From NCBI GenBank assembly GCA_963669155.1, contig OZ022589.1:434001-498000 (forward strand): a DNA stretch of 64,000 nucleotides, read 5' to 3'. The position numbers and the translations under genes are program-made. How positions within the stretch are numbered: the stretch's first letter is position 1; each line of letters opens with the position of its first letter. A model generated the notes under the pieces. It was not told the DNA's origin. It saw only the letters and a list, made by a program, of their open reading frames with translations, and did not search any database. Source of the DNA: Arbacia lixula (taxonomy: Eukaryota > Echinodermata > Echinoidea > Arbacioida > Arbaciidae). Positions 1-12,309 of the stretch are shown piece after piece.

Positions 1-56
1 GAGGACCACCTTGTCAAGTAGCCCTTTCAAAAGCCCTTGGGAGGGCAAGGCAGTTT

Positions 57-354
57 TTGTCTCGCCCACCGGAGGTGAAGGCGAGACTAAGGGATCCAAA
101 TGGCGTCCGTCCGTCGTCCGTCACAAATGTTAAAGTTGACCTGCAAGACTCTCTTTTGACAAATAACTTCACATGGGTTGCTTGGATTACAACCTAACTT
201 GGGTCATAGATGCACTGGGGGTACCTTCATGTTATGGTGCTGTTGGAGGTCACAGGATAAGGTCAAAGGTCATTTGAGGTCAGGGATACAATTCTTTTGC
301 GTAGCAACGGAGATCGCGATATTTCTGGTTATTTTCGCAAGTGGGCGAGACACA
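57..354. repeat. Short interspersed repeat bounded by TGTCTCGCCCAC inverted ends
   Basis: The left end reads TTTGTCTCGCCCAC and the right end GTGGGCGAGACAC, which are inverted copies of each other; a second GGCGAGAC lies just inside the left end, giving a small hairpin. The interior carries GTCCGTCCGTCGTCCGTC and four AGGTCA hexamers. It looks like a non-autonomous DNA element or older dispersed repeat. I see no target duplication and do not assign a family. Confidence 0.5.
247..282 (+). promoter_or_regulatory. Four direct AGGTCA half-sites
   Basis: AGGTCA occurs at 247-252, 260-265, 267-272 and 277-282, all in one orientation. The spacings are 7, 1 and 4 bases, so the block includes a perfect DR1 and a perfect DR4, arrangements bound by RXR-type nuclear receptor dimers. 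The sites lie inside a dispersed repeat. Function is inference. Confidence 0.35.
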
Positions 355-2875
355 ATATTGCTAATGCCTTGTTTTAGGGCACATGTAAAATTGCCTATGA
401 ATATAGAGGGCACCTAAGCAATTCTGTGATTTTTCTGTAAATGGTATGCCGGTTTATACAATAACAAACTACGGGTGATTGGATTTAGAGATTATTAATT
501 CGAATTGGACTAGACAGACTGCTATGCCGGTATATACAATAATAAAGTACAGGTGATTTTATTAGGCATATCGTACGTTTCAAGGGCAAGGAGATCTGGG
601 CAGCACTATTGCTGTAACTTGTTGGCTAGTGAATCTTGAAGTTTTATGTTAATTATAAATGATGTGTGTTGTGAGGTACAGGACCAGAGAATGTTTCAAA
701 TTATTTTGATGGGGTGTGCCTTGCAACACCCTCTAAAGGGGTCTTAAGAGCCGACTACATTCCAAAAATATAGGGTCTTTGGATCTAAAAAATCCCTGAA
801 ATGAGAGTGTAGAGGGTCTAGGGAGCAGGCTAATATTAAACACAACATACATGGAATTTGGAACATTAGCTAAAGCAACATATTTGTGTAGACCAAGTCT
901 TGCATTACTTTGTCGGCGAGGGAATAACAAGTATTAAAATGAAGTACTTGCATTTGGAAAAAATTAGCACATCTGCAAAAAAATCTGATAGTGCTTGTAA
1001 CTGTAGTATAATTTATCGTAAATAACAAGTGTTCTGGAAGTTATTTTGGCTGAAAGTGTCAATAATGAGTAATCTCCAAAAATGAGATCTTCCCTTTTTT
1101 TCTGTAACGCTCGTCAGCTTTTATTTTGAACCATGTGTATTTATGTCCTGGCACTTTTACAGCATCAGAATTTGTTTTGTTATGTTGTTGCAAATGTATT
1201 GTTGATCTGTACAACTTTGTTGTGACCATGCTTCTATATTTTATGAGAGTTCAGCTATTCAGGTCATGTTTTGAAGCAGTTTTGGTCTATTCTTGTTACT
1301 TTGTAAGTACAGTACTCCAGATTATTTTTAAGCTTGCTAAATGTATTTGTCTGTTTCTGCTTCTGAATACATACATGTGTAAATATACAACTCCACTGAG
1401 CTGTCAAGAATAGGGAAATTATATAACCTATTGTAAATAAAAACAAAATCTATGTCTTAATTGCCAAAGGAAAAAAAATATCTGTCAGTACTTTTAAGTG
1501 ATATATGCCAAATAATGAAGTGTGACAAGTTCAGTTCATTTTTCTGAAATGATTTCTGTTATTTTGGATTAATTATGCTAATTTTTGCTATAAAAACGTA
1601 AATAAAGCTCAAATAATGGTTATTTTTTGTTTAGATACCTTGTAGCATTCTCAGCAAATGTACTTGAATATTTTAGTGTTTTTCAATTTTTTTATGGATA
1701 TCTTTGTTTTATATTTTTCTTAAATTAAAATGGTTGTCATAAATATGGAACAAGTTTTATGAAATAACACTGTTTTTTTTATAGGAAATGCACACAAATA
1801 CCCAAATTTGAGCCAGTCTCAAATAGCCCTGTTATAGGTTTAAAGTCATGTTGATGATGGCACCAAACATCACCACAGACAAGTTGCATTATTTTGCATT
1901 GAGAATTTACATACCAAGTGAACAACCTTGGTGGTAGGCAAATCAATAATTGCTCTGGTGAGCAACATATATCCTCAAACTCTTGTTATAATGCATGTTT
2001 TTTGTTCTATTGTTATACATGTACCATTGTTATGTACACTGAATATTTTACTACACAATAGTTATTAAAGTTCTTGCTTATTTACAATAGTTGCTTAATG
2101 TGCAGTTTTGATACGTGTTGGACATTTAGTGTTTATTGTTGGAGATGAGCATATGTTGAAATAAGTGCTGAAATGATGTATCCTATAACCATAATGAATT
2201 CTGCCATTGGCCATCTTATAATAATTATGAGGGTATTGTAACTACCTTAACGTCAAGGTAGAAGCATGCATTGCAAGTTGCCACTAACCTGTACAAAGGT
2301 TCTTCTTTGGATAGCTTTAGTCCTCAACTGAACACTTTCAGTTTCAGATCCCAGTACGAAATTGTAACACAAGCTTTCCTTTATTCTTTTCATTTTCTAA
2401 AGGCATCTTCCAAAAGCAAATTCCTGACACTAAGGAGAATACACTTTTTTTCCCCCACACAATTACAGTATTGCTGTAAAATTGATAACATGGTAGTTTT
2501 CTATCCTATGTAATTTAAAATTGAAATGAGCTTGTTTCTATTATTAAAAACATATATGACGGCTATACTACCATTAAGATGCATAAAACAAATGCACATG
2601 ATCATATATGCCATCAGCATACACAATTTTAGTTTCTCTCAGCTTTACACATTTTTTACTCGCTCAACCCAGACATTCCATGTAAATGACATAGTTTACA
2701 GACTTTGCCTAAACCATTAATCAGCTTGAGATTGATTGATTTTATTGAAACCATGAAAACCAAACATAAAACATCCAATGACACATATTTACATGGCAAG
2801 AAACATATACATGTAGCTTCAAATAAATGTTCACATACATTCCATGAAGTTGGGGCAATGTCCATGTAGCATAAT
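355..2875. other. AT-rich interval with no recognised gene
   Basis: The interval is strongly AT-rich with frequent stops in all frames. The open frames present are short, lack family resemblance and are not flanked by convincing splice sites. Several AATAAA-like signals occur, for example near 1433, so it could be 3' UTR or intron of a gene to the left, but nothing proves this. Confidence 0.5.
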
Positions 2876-4441
2876 GGGCAATTCCACGGTAACGGAAGGA
2901 CATTCAGACAAAATTTTCAAATTTCAAACAAGTACTACAGGAAAAGTATTATTGTAAATCATTTCAAACCTTCCAAGTATGAAGCTAGAGCAAGTTCCTA
3001 TCATTACAACAGGTTTTTTGATAATTTCTGCTGAACAGTCTCAAGATATGCATATTAATGAAGTCGGTAACGGAAGGACATCAAGATGAACACCCATTTT
3101 TCGGCTAATTATTGTTTATCTGAACTCTGTGAAGTTTTGGAAGTTATTTTTATTTACTGGTGTACAGTTTAATCCATATAGTTTTAGCTACACTTTCATG
3201 TATTTGGCATTAAAAATTGTTCATTATTTCTGCAATTAGAATACATTATGTTTGCTAATGTTTGGTAACGGAAGGACGGTAACGGAAGGACATAAGGATG
3301 TGTATGTGTATTGTCTATGGGGATTTCTAATTTTGTTGCATTTCATAATTTCTTTTTATGATTAAATAAATGTATTCTATTCTCTGATGTACAGTTAAAT
3401 TCATATAGTTTCAGCTACAATTTCTATTTCAAATTGGTCAATTATTACTTTAATTATAATAGATAAACATTCGTGGTAACGGGAGGACATACAGTTTGTC
3501 TATGTCATTGTCTATGGGAGAGGCTAATTTTGTTGCATTACCGGTACATTGAAATTCTTTGAAGTAAATGGTTTTAGCTATAATTCCATGCATTGATTTT
3601 CAAATGTGTCCACTGTTACTTTGATTATAATCGATTACATTCATTAATGTAAGGATAGTAACGGAAGGACATACAGTTTGTCTATGGCATTGTCTATGGG
3701 GAAGACTAATTTTGTTGCATTTCATAAAAAATCTGTGAAATTAATCAATTTATGCTATTTCACTGATATGCAATCAAATTTATTAGTTTTAGCCACAATT
3801 CCATGCATTTGATTTTCAAATTTGTCAACTGTAAATTCAGTCCAAACAGCGCTTCCTGTCCTTCCTTTACCACAATTTGTCCTTCCGTTACCAGCTTCGG
3901 TAACGGTAGAACAACTTTAATTAGCTTGTAATCAATTAAGAAGGAGAGCTTTTGTGGCTGCATGGGCACCAAGATATAGGTATACCTAAACTTGCTTTGC
4001 ATTGAAAATTTGAGAGATATTCAACAACTATTTAGAATATAGTCCAAAAAAAAACCTGTTTTTGCAGTAACGGAAGGACATTTTTACAGGCTACTTTTAT
4101 GAAGTCACTGAAGCATGAAAAATGATCAAACTGCATTAAAACTTCGTTTTTTATTTTCTTACTTTAAAATAAATATACATCATGATAATTCATGATATAA
4201 ACAGAATACATAAAGAGTACAGTACATACTATTTTTATGTGAGAATTTTCACTTTTTACAAAATTAAATATTGATTTAGTAATTAAAAATTCACCCGAAA
4301 TCTGTCATCAAAATTGATATTATTCGTCAAATCCATAAAATTTGGTCTTTAAGCTTTCATTTGTTACCCAGTTTGTGTGAAAAATATGCATTTGAAATTT
4401 TAGGTGCAATGTTCACAAATGACTTTGGCGTGGAATTGCCC
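2876..4441. mobile_element. Non-autonomous TIR element with iterated TAACGGAAGGACA motif
   Basis: The ends are perfect 13-bp inverted repeats, GGGCAATTCCACG on the left and its complement on the right. The interior has no coding capacity but carries at least seven copies of a motif close to GGTAACGGAAGGACAT (near 2890, 3065, 3263, 3277, 3474, 3658 and 4067) plus inverted copies near 3880. Clustered motifs inside transposon ends are usually transposase-binding sites. No clear target duplication is visible. The superfamily is not assigned. Confidence 0.65.
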
Positions 4442-5260
4442 TGATGATACATGTACTGTATTTAAAAAATACATTTCAGTATACATGTATTTAACTTAAC
4501 ATTAAATGTGCTATATATTTATTGTTTGTAGGCTAAATATCTCAAATTCCTTTATACAATTTCATCCTTTAAAGAAAATTTTAAAATGTGTCAAGATGCT
4601 ACGTGGTGTCTTTTTTCTTTTATATCTGAAATGTCACACCTTGTGCCCCAACCTCACGCAATTACCCACGTGTATTGGAAAATCAATATAAAACGATATT
4701 ATATGGTACAAAGTTCTGATAAAACCGTTTCAAATTATTTTTTATTGTTCATTTACTACCAAAAATTCTTTATACCAAGGATTTCATAGATCGAGTTACC
4801 ATTGTCAGATTAGAGATCTCAGAATAACTGTGGTGTATCTATGGTGGCACACGGGACAAGCAATAAAATTGCGCCCCTAATTCCAAATTCTGATACCAAT
4901 GAAAAAAAAAGTCAATTTGAAATTTGAATTTTCCTTTGATCATTGGATTATATTTTCAATAACGTCCAACAGTACAGCTACCCCTCCATTCATAAAACAG
5001 TATGATTCCAAAAGTTTTACACCAACAAAAACAAACAAAATTAGGTGTATATTCAATGACCCCTAATGTCGGTCTTTGTCTATGAAAATGAACATCGACA
5101 TCAACACCATGTGCCGGGTTAAAGAATCATGATTGCACATGAAGCGCTCATTGATTGTGAATTTGACATCTTATTATGAGTTTCAGGCACTTGCATGCTA
5201 TTTTAGTGATTTTAGTGATTAAAATGGTAACTTATGAGATAAATTATGTATTTTAGGTGC
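4442..5260. other. AT-rich interval, nothing recognised
   Basis: No coding, RNA or terminal-repeat signal could be supported here. The interval separates the element on the left from the GTTAACGGAAA motif cluster on the right. Confidence 0.4.
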
Positions 5261-5269
5261 AAAACTTAA

Positions 5270-5850
5270 TTTTATGTTAACACGTCACATCCGAAACACT
5301 GTTTTCTTGTCTTAACCTCCCTGTTTAAGTTTGATTAGATTACAATATCTGATAACAGCCTGTTTATTTACCTTTAGGCTCAAGAAAATCCCTCACATAA
5401 TCACTAGATCTGAAACCATTTTTATATTGAATTTCTGCACCATTTAGCATCTTTGGTGTTTCAGATGTGACATGTGTTAACGGAAAGTTTCAAAACATTA
5501 CAAAAAATACTTCTTGCCCTCAAAACTAAGAACTAAGTTTATCAAACAATCAGGGGAGGAAATACAGTTCATACCACCTTGTTTGAAAACATTGTTTGTA
5601 TTTTTAGAAATTTAATTGCCAAAAATGTAACTTTTGGATGTGACAAAAAAGTTAACGGAAAATGGTAACTTAAAACTTTTTTTCCACAAAAATTGAATGA
5701 CTCATTTGGTATTAATGTTGGAAAAACTAGAGATGATGTTGACAACCCTTCATGCAAAAATGTCACAAATCAAGCTCATATTGCAACTGGTAGCAGTCAC
5801 TACTTTGAACCTTCATTTGTTAACGGAAAATGTCACTTCCGAACATCAAC
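5270..5850. repeat. Cluster of GTTAACGGAAA / TGTCAC motifs
   Basis: The stretch has GTTAACGGAAA at about 5478, 5650 and 5818, each within about 20 bases of TGTGAC or TGTCAC, and a related TTAACACGTCACATCCG near 5277. The motif resembles the TAACGGAAGGACA motif of the element at 2.9-4.4 kb. It lies just beyond the 3' end of the integrase-fold gene at 6.3-9.4 kb and may be the subterminal region of the same transposon, but no matching terminal repeats were found. Confidence 0.4.
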
Positions 5851-6276
5851 TCTAACATTGTCTCATGATAAAATGAAGAGCGCCATTGACTTTGTCATAC
5901 AAATAGTTTTTAAAACTCACATTACATCTTCATGAAAACCACCAAAAAGAGCAAAAAGTTACTAGGAAAATGTATACAATTTACCTTTGCATTAAAGTAT
6001 GATAATTTTGTCCGTTGAATATGCCCATTTTGGGGGTATATTTTGGCTTGGTATTCCAACTTGCCAAGACCATTTACAAGAAAAAATTGGCTACATGTAT
6101 GCTACCCAAGGTAGCATTACCTGTGATGTATAAGACTATGTAGGCAAATTGGAATTTCAGATTTCTATATTTATTTTTTTAAGTCAAAATATTGTGAAAT
6201 TCAAAAGTATACCATTGATTGTGAGAGTGATGTATTGTTTTTTGGTCGATCCTCACTTTGTCTGCAAGGGGATAAT

Positions 6277-9200
6277 TTAATGGATAGTACTGAGGAAATT
6301 TATAACATCCAAAAAAATATTAATCCCATTGTTGTTGTCATTTGCAAGGACATCAACAATTGTGTTTAAATGAACCATATTGGCTTCACTTATATTAAAA
6401 TTTACTGCAGGAACATATACATGATTATTTGTTTGCATTTCCCCTGGTACTCCTGCTTCATCAACACCATACATTTCTAAATTACCATAGTCAATGTTAA
6501 CATCTTGTACAAGCACACTAGAATAAAACAACTGTAGAGGGGATTGACCTGCTGTTCGTAGTCTGTGATTGTTCCAGGCTTCCACAAAATGTTGTAAGGC
6601 ACGGTTTATTCTTGGAATATACACAAAATGTAATGCAAAAATATGCAATTCCGAATCCCGATTCAAGAGACCACTGTTTTCCATGTAAAAAAAGGTACGT
6701 CTAAATCCACTAAGCACTGCATAATTTACATCTCTCCAGAGTCTTTCAATACGTTGATTGTGGACAGATCTACCTGTGATTACACTACTCCTTCCCAATC
6801 CTCTCTCCTCCAGCATATATCTTGCTATGGCAAAGTTCTCAGTTCCATAGTCCACTCTAAGCCGTTGAGGTAGACCAAACAAACGTATAGCACTTATAAA
6901 GCCATGTAAAACGGTGTCTGCTCTATTATTATTTACACATTGCAGAAAAACAACTGTTCTTGAAAATCCATCTATTCCTCCATGGATGACTAAACGCCAT
7001 AGAATGAGCTTGTGATTTCCATCAACATGCCTACAAATTAAAGAATTGAAATACATGTAGATGTTACAAATAAGTGAATCTTCAAATGATATAAATTATG
7101 TACAGATAAGATATAATGCAACCTTAGCCTCCACATATTTTCTACTTACAATATGGCCACGGCAGAATATACAATTTTCATTTGATGCAACCGCCAACTA
7201 CACATCAGAATTAAATGTACATGCTTTCTAAGCAAGTAAATATATGAAAATGCTAAAATTTACCTGCCTGGTCAGGCCAGTGAAATTTTGATTGAAAGAT
7301 CATAAGGAAACTAATCAAAAATCCTTACCATAATTTTGCAACCCCAGAAACAAACTTCAAAATTCAAATGTCATTAAAAAAAAGGCCTCATTGACTATTT
7401 ATTAATGATGGATTACAATTTTTAATGTTTTTATTTACTTTTATTTTTTGGGCAAGAAGATACTCCCTTTGGGCAAGTGAAAATTTGAATAGTAATAATT
7501 CCCCCCCCCCCCCCCCCCCGTACCCGAATGGCAAGTAAGGAAAAATGCTAGTGTGGAACCCTGAATGCATGTGTGGGACATTGTAATATGTACTGTGCTA
7601 GATAAGCTTTGATGTCATCCAACGTCAAATGATATAAAGCAAATGTTTAGTTTGTGATCTTACACAAAACCCAATATATTTGAGCTGAACTATTTCCATA
7701 CTACACTGTACGTTGCAGATGTGAAATATTATCAACTGAAAATCAATAAAGGGCCCACTCTCTCATAAAACATTTAACAATTTTACACTACATGTAGATA
7801 ACCTGTAAATCTGATCTCTGAGGGGTTGTTTCACCTCATACCTGCAAACATATCTCCTATTCCCTACATGTATTTCTATGCATTAAAAGTTTCTAAAAAT
7901 TTTGATTTTCCCAGTTTTTTCTAAAACCTTGATAACATACCAGCGCTTCTGTCATTAATTGTGGTTCTGAGTGGCTGACCCTTTATGGACTCAAAAATAC
8001 CTACACATAGAAAATAATTTTGGTCCAATAAGTGTATCATCTGCCTTAGCTATTAAACTAACAAATAATACTAAATGCAAGAGCAGTACCAAGATTATTA
8101 ATTTGTTCAGAACTGGCCCTATTACATACATATATTTGGGCTGTGGTCTATACAATGTAGGAAGTTTGTTTACATCGTATGAGACATACATAGTGTATGA
8201 CATCACACAAATGGAGTATAGGGTACTTGGAAGTCCTCTCAAACAAGATTTTTTGTAATGGCATCTGTTCATCATTACAGACTGGAAGATATCCATCAAT
8301 GTTTTTAATGATCATGTTCATGTACATATGTATTTCTAAGAAGGGGTTAATTAGGGACATTTAACGCAAGATTTCAAATGTTAATGCCCATTATTGCAAT
8401 TTACTTAACCATAAAAAGGTGGGTTATTTTGATGCCTAAGAAGATGGGAGGGGGGGGGGAATTCAGTATAGAAATGTTGTACAGAAGAATGGTTAAACTT
8501 ATTCAAAGTAGTGACATTTTCTTACCATAAAGCATTAGGCTGACCAACATTGTATCTCCTTCTGCTAATATGGTAACGACGACGTAGAGCAGTTGCAACT
8601 GGATTGACTCGTAATATGCTATCACGAACCCTGTGGCGTGGCAGGTGCAGTCCTCTGTGCCGAAGAGCTCCTAAAATCATTGACTGACCTGCTCCAGGTG
8701 ATATTGTAAGGATGTTTGTGATTGTGTTGTTTATTTCATGGTCAGTCATATTGTTATATATTGCATTGCCAAAAGGCATGTTGAACTCGTGTCTTCTGTT
8801 CCTGAGAGTTCTGACTGAAACTCCTAACACATCTGCCATCTGAACCCATGTGAATCCCATTCCATGCAACATTTCTATCTGAGCCAGACTAACAGGGATT
8901 CTCTGTCGACCAACAGGCCTTGGAATAATCATAAGGTCATGATTAGCAGTATGATCCATTTGAATCACATCCAAATCTCCATAATCATCTCCAGCCATTT
9001 CAAGCAAATTTACAAGTGCTCTCAAAGCTTCTTGTATGTTCGTTATTTGAGCAGCCTCATGGTCATTCAAAAATATTAACAGTTGGTTGCTCATTATATT
9101 CAAGCTATCTAAATAGCCAAAGCCAGTCATAGAAAGATGAGCGAACCCAGCATGCTCAGGACGGGATAACATACCAGACACTTCTCCAACAAATCCTGTC

Positions 9201-9394
9201 AAACTGTTCACAAACTGAGTTAAGTCATTGGCAGATCTATCCTGTGCTCTCCGAGGTGGCATGCCTACACTCCATGTAATTAAATTCAGTGCGCAAATGT
9301 ACACAAAAAGTCTTTGAAGAAAAAACATATTGGCCAGATGTGATGTATCAATTCTGAAGCTCCAAAATGGACAGCTGCCTTCAGCCTTCAGCAA
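6277..9394 (-). CDS. Integrase-fold (DD34E) transposase, two exons, apparently whole
   Basis: Two minus-strand exons, 9394-8526 and 7030-6277, join across a 1,495-bp intron with a GTAAG donor and a TTTGTAG acceptor. The junction restores NALW-HVDGNH and gives 540 codons with no internal stop. Residues 166-205 look like a helix-turn-helix (MADVLGVSVRTLRNRR). The second exon is an rve-type catalytic core: D293 in HVDGNH, D350 in RVDYGTEN and E385 in SVHNQRIERLW, a DD34E triad with the S-x-x-N-x-x-x-E signature of the IS3/retroviral integrase fold. From memory this protein group resembles IS3EU-type eukaryotic DNA transposons. There is no gag, protease or RT nearby. The first 44 residues read poorly as protein, so the ATG at 9262 (MPPRRAQDRSAND) may be the true start. 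It is either a recent transposon copy or a domesticated gene. Confidence 0.82.
7499..7519. repeat. Poly-C tract in transposase intron
   Basis: About twenty consecutive C residues lie in the intron between the two transposase exons. The rest of the intron (7031-8525) is AT-rich and shows no coding signal. Confidence 0.8.
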
Positions 9395-10196
9395 TCAAAG
9401 AACTTTCCTGTGCAATAAAAACAAAACAATGAAATAGGGAAAAAAACAATTAGCAATTGAGTAAAATGTAGTTGAAATACTCCTGAAAGACTCAATATTT
9501 TGCTGGTCAAGAAAACAGAAGAAATATCTACAAATCTGATATGGGTGTGATACATAACAATGCAATAATCATTTTATGGGTCAATCCACGTCAAAATGAA
9601 TTTGGGAATATATTTAACACAGGCCGAATCCTTATCATGCCAGGTCTCTTGTGATATGATATAAAAAAAATTCTATATAAGTCTAACTACATCTATGGGA
9701 TGATGGTGGTTGCCTAGCAACTGAATAAAACTGTTAATTTTTTGTTAAGAAAAACATATTTTTTTAAAAACAATGTGACACAGATGTCTAAAATTAGGAT
9801 TTCACAGAGAATCAAAATTTCATATTTTTTGGTTTCAAAAGAAAGCTCTTCTGTTGCTCTTCCAATAAAACAGTTTTTTGTTTAACACCCTTCTATTTTT
9901 AAAGATATGGTTATTATTTATTCCCAGGGTGGCCGCAAACAGGAACCCGGCCGCAAACAGAGACCTTTACTCTACAAAAGATACATAAAGTAATATCTTT
10001 ACCTTTTGACCTTCACATTGATCTATACTATAGACTATAGTCTAGAGCTTTGTAAATGCATTAAAATTAGCATATGTATTCACAACACCCGTGAGATTTA
10101 CATTTCAAAGTCGACTAGTAGTAGTTTTTATTATCATTTTGTAAATGTAGCTTAAAATTGAACAAAAAAGGAACATGATTTGCAATCATCAGCTTA
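9395..10196. other. Interval with one possible transposon terminus
   Basis: No gene is seen. GGGTCAATCCACGTC at about 9579 resembles the GGGCAATTCCACG terminus of the element at 2.9 kb and could be a single transposon end; its inverted partner was not found. A GGCCGCAAACAG motif occurs twice close together, at about 9933 and 9948. Confidence 0.3.
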
Positions 10197-10826
10197 AAGG
10201 GATAGTTCAGTAGCGGTTTCGATTTTTCAATCATAATCAAACCTCATGCTAGCCCGACCAGCCGCTGTGCGAAGCTAGCGCACAGCAATGTGTACCTCAT
10301 GCATGCTAACATTGTCTTTTTGTAGTAAACTATTATTTAGCAGTTTTAAAAATCATTTCAAGATCGTAGACTGCTTCTGCACGATATTAGAGATGAAATT
10401 GATTGAATTGATTGACAATCGATTGTAATTATGATCGATTCAAATGTTTTTTAATTTCCTCCAACATATGAATATTAGTAAATTCAGTTATATTGGTAAA
10501 TGTTTGGTACTGTAAAATAAACATAATTCTCCCATATGCACTACCCAAGAAAGGCCCAACCAGTGCAAAGCATGTAAATAACGGTTATTTTCAAATTGGA
10601 ATTATCGTACGAGGATCCTCGGACGATAATTCAAACCATTCTTTCGATCTTCATATTGCAGCCATTTCTGAACGGATTTCTTTAAACCAAAAGCATTTTT
10701 CTTCATAAATCATCATTTATTAAATGATCATTCCGCTTCAATATTCATAGTATATTTCATCCTACCTCGATCGAAAAGTAGTTGTCAACCTGAAGCACCC
10801 TCTACCCCACTACTGAACATCCCCTT
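10197..10826. mobile_element. MITE with TA target duplication
   Basis: The left end (AAGGGATAGTTCAGTAG) and the complement of the right end (AAGGGGATGTTCAGTAG) form imperfect TIRs of about 17 bp, flanked by TA on both sides. This is consistent with a Tc1/mariner-type non-autonomous element. The interior has no coding region; it contains a hairpin near 10262-10287 built from GCTGTGCG and CGCACAGC. Confidence 0.55.
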
Positions 10827-10918
10827 TAGGCTTTAAAGTCTATATTGTAGTCTATAAGCCTTGGCTAAGGTGCTCATACAGTATTGTCATTGTAGGTGTG
10901 GCCGGGTTCAATCATGAT

Positions 10919-11324
10919 TAGAGCTGTAGTATTCCAGTTATTTCCAAAAAACGGTTAACCTTCCTCAAAAAACGGTCGGTTTTCGGTTAACCTTATGTCA
11001 GTCTTCAGGCACATCTTCCTCATAAGCACACATAATTTCACTTAAATGCAGCCATCAATGGGCGTGTAAATTGTCATTTGTATGTGTATATTAGCAGATA
11101 TCCATGTATTCCTTCATATTTTGGCATATAAAACTTAAATATACTGATAATCTCATATCCTTTTTGATAATCATGCAATATTTTAATGTTTTTAGGATGA
11201 ATTAAGAAGATATCTGCTTCAAAATGAACCAAAAACGGTTATCCTAAACCTAAGATCAAAACCGGTTTTGATGGAAGACGGTCGGTTACCGGACGGTTAC
11301 TGTAACCTTTCCACTACAGCACTA
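10919..11324. mobile_element. hAT-like MITE with 8-bp target duplication
   Basis: The ends TAGAGCTGTAGT and ACTACAGCACTA form an inverted repeat with one mismatch. The 8-bp sequence ATCATGAT flanks both sides (10911-10918 and 11325-11332). An 8-bp duplication and TAG-type ends fit the hAT superfamily. The interior is non-coding with repeated AACGGTTAACC-like and CGGTCGGTT motifs near both ends. Confidence 0.7.
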
Positions 11325-11581
11325 ATCATGATCATGGCCTGGGGCCATTGCATTGGCAATTGCTTGCGCAGAGCTTTATAGGCAGGGCCGGAGACTGAGT
11401 CAGAGACGAGACCGATGGGACCACACCTGGGATAATTACTATACCTTGCATTTTTGTTGCAATGATTCAAAAATTGCATTTTGAAACTAAAGTTTATCTC
11501 CAAAATTTCTCTTTTTCTGTTTATCTTTATTCTTTTCAATAATTTACCCAAACAATCAATTAGTCTAGTATTACTTTATTT

Positions 11582-11854
11582 GGCAATCCCGTATAATAGG
11601 GGACCAGGGTATCCCACTAATTTTATGAATTTTAACCCGAAACCTAACCCTGACCCTAACCCTAACCCTAAACCTAATTCTAAACCTAACACTGACCCTA
11701 ACCCTAACCCTAGACAAAATTTTCGCTGCTTAATTCGTCCAAAAAAGTGATTTCTAGGTCACTTTCTGCCGACGACAATCGGTATTGCAGCGTTCCCATT
11801 TGCGTGCATTATACATGTGCGATTCTGCCTGGTCCCCTATTGTACGGGATTGCC
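11582..11854. mobile_element. MITE carrying telomere-like repeats, 8-bp target duplication
   Basis: The element is bounded by TIRs of about 27 bp beginning GGCAATCCCGTA and flanked by CTTTATTT on both sides (11574-11581 and 11855-11862). The interior (about 11632-11715) is a run of degenerate telomere-like hexamers, CCCTAA with CCTAAA and CCTGAC variants. A related tract, including the shared CCCTAGACAA edge, lies at 29.1 kb, so this is a dispersed family rather than a chromosome end. Confidence 0.72.
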
Positions 11855-12309
11855 CTTTATTTGATTATACATGTATTTCTATTATAATAGACAATACATG
11901 TATGATGTAGGCTAATTGGAACTTTCATGACTTTAATATGAATTTGAGTCTAAGAAAAATAAATTTAACCTCCAAATCTCAAAACACGGAGTATTTTTTC
12001 ACCTCCGTCCTATAGACTAGTAATAGACGTTTTCCAATACTGCCAATATTACACGAATCTAATGGGAGCAAGTGTGCATGTACACTATCTTGTAGTTTAC
12101 TAACCCCGCCGACCACTTCGTTGTAGGCCTAGTTTGCATACACGTACGTGTGGACGAGACCACTTTTTACGTTGACTTTGTGACTATTGTCTTATTGACG
12201 TAGTCCAGTCCTGGCAGTAGTAATAGTAAAAGTAGTGGGTCTAGTACTAGATCTATACATTTATGATAACTACTTTCAGTTTGACGTACATGTAGGTTGT
12301 AGTGTATTC
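11855..12309. other. Interval with no recognised feature
   Basis: No coding or terminal-repeat signal was found. GC content rises towards the right, leading into the GC-rich block that follows. Confidence 0.35.

Noticed and set aside
5693-5935. An 80-codon plus-strand frame at 5.7-5.9 kb
   Set aside because: It overlaps the GTTAACGGAAA motif cluster and has no recognisable domain or start context.
6277-9394. A retrovirus-like or Polinton integrase
   Set aside because: The catalytic core is rve-type, but there is no RT, protease, capsid or DNA polymerase nearby, no long terminal repeats, and an N-terminal helix-turn-helix precedes the core, as in DNA transposons.
11632-11715. A true telomere or chromosome end
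   Set aside because: The hexamers are degenerate and enclosed by TIRs and a target duplication, with genes on both sides.
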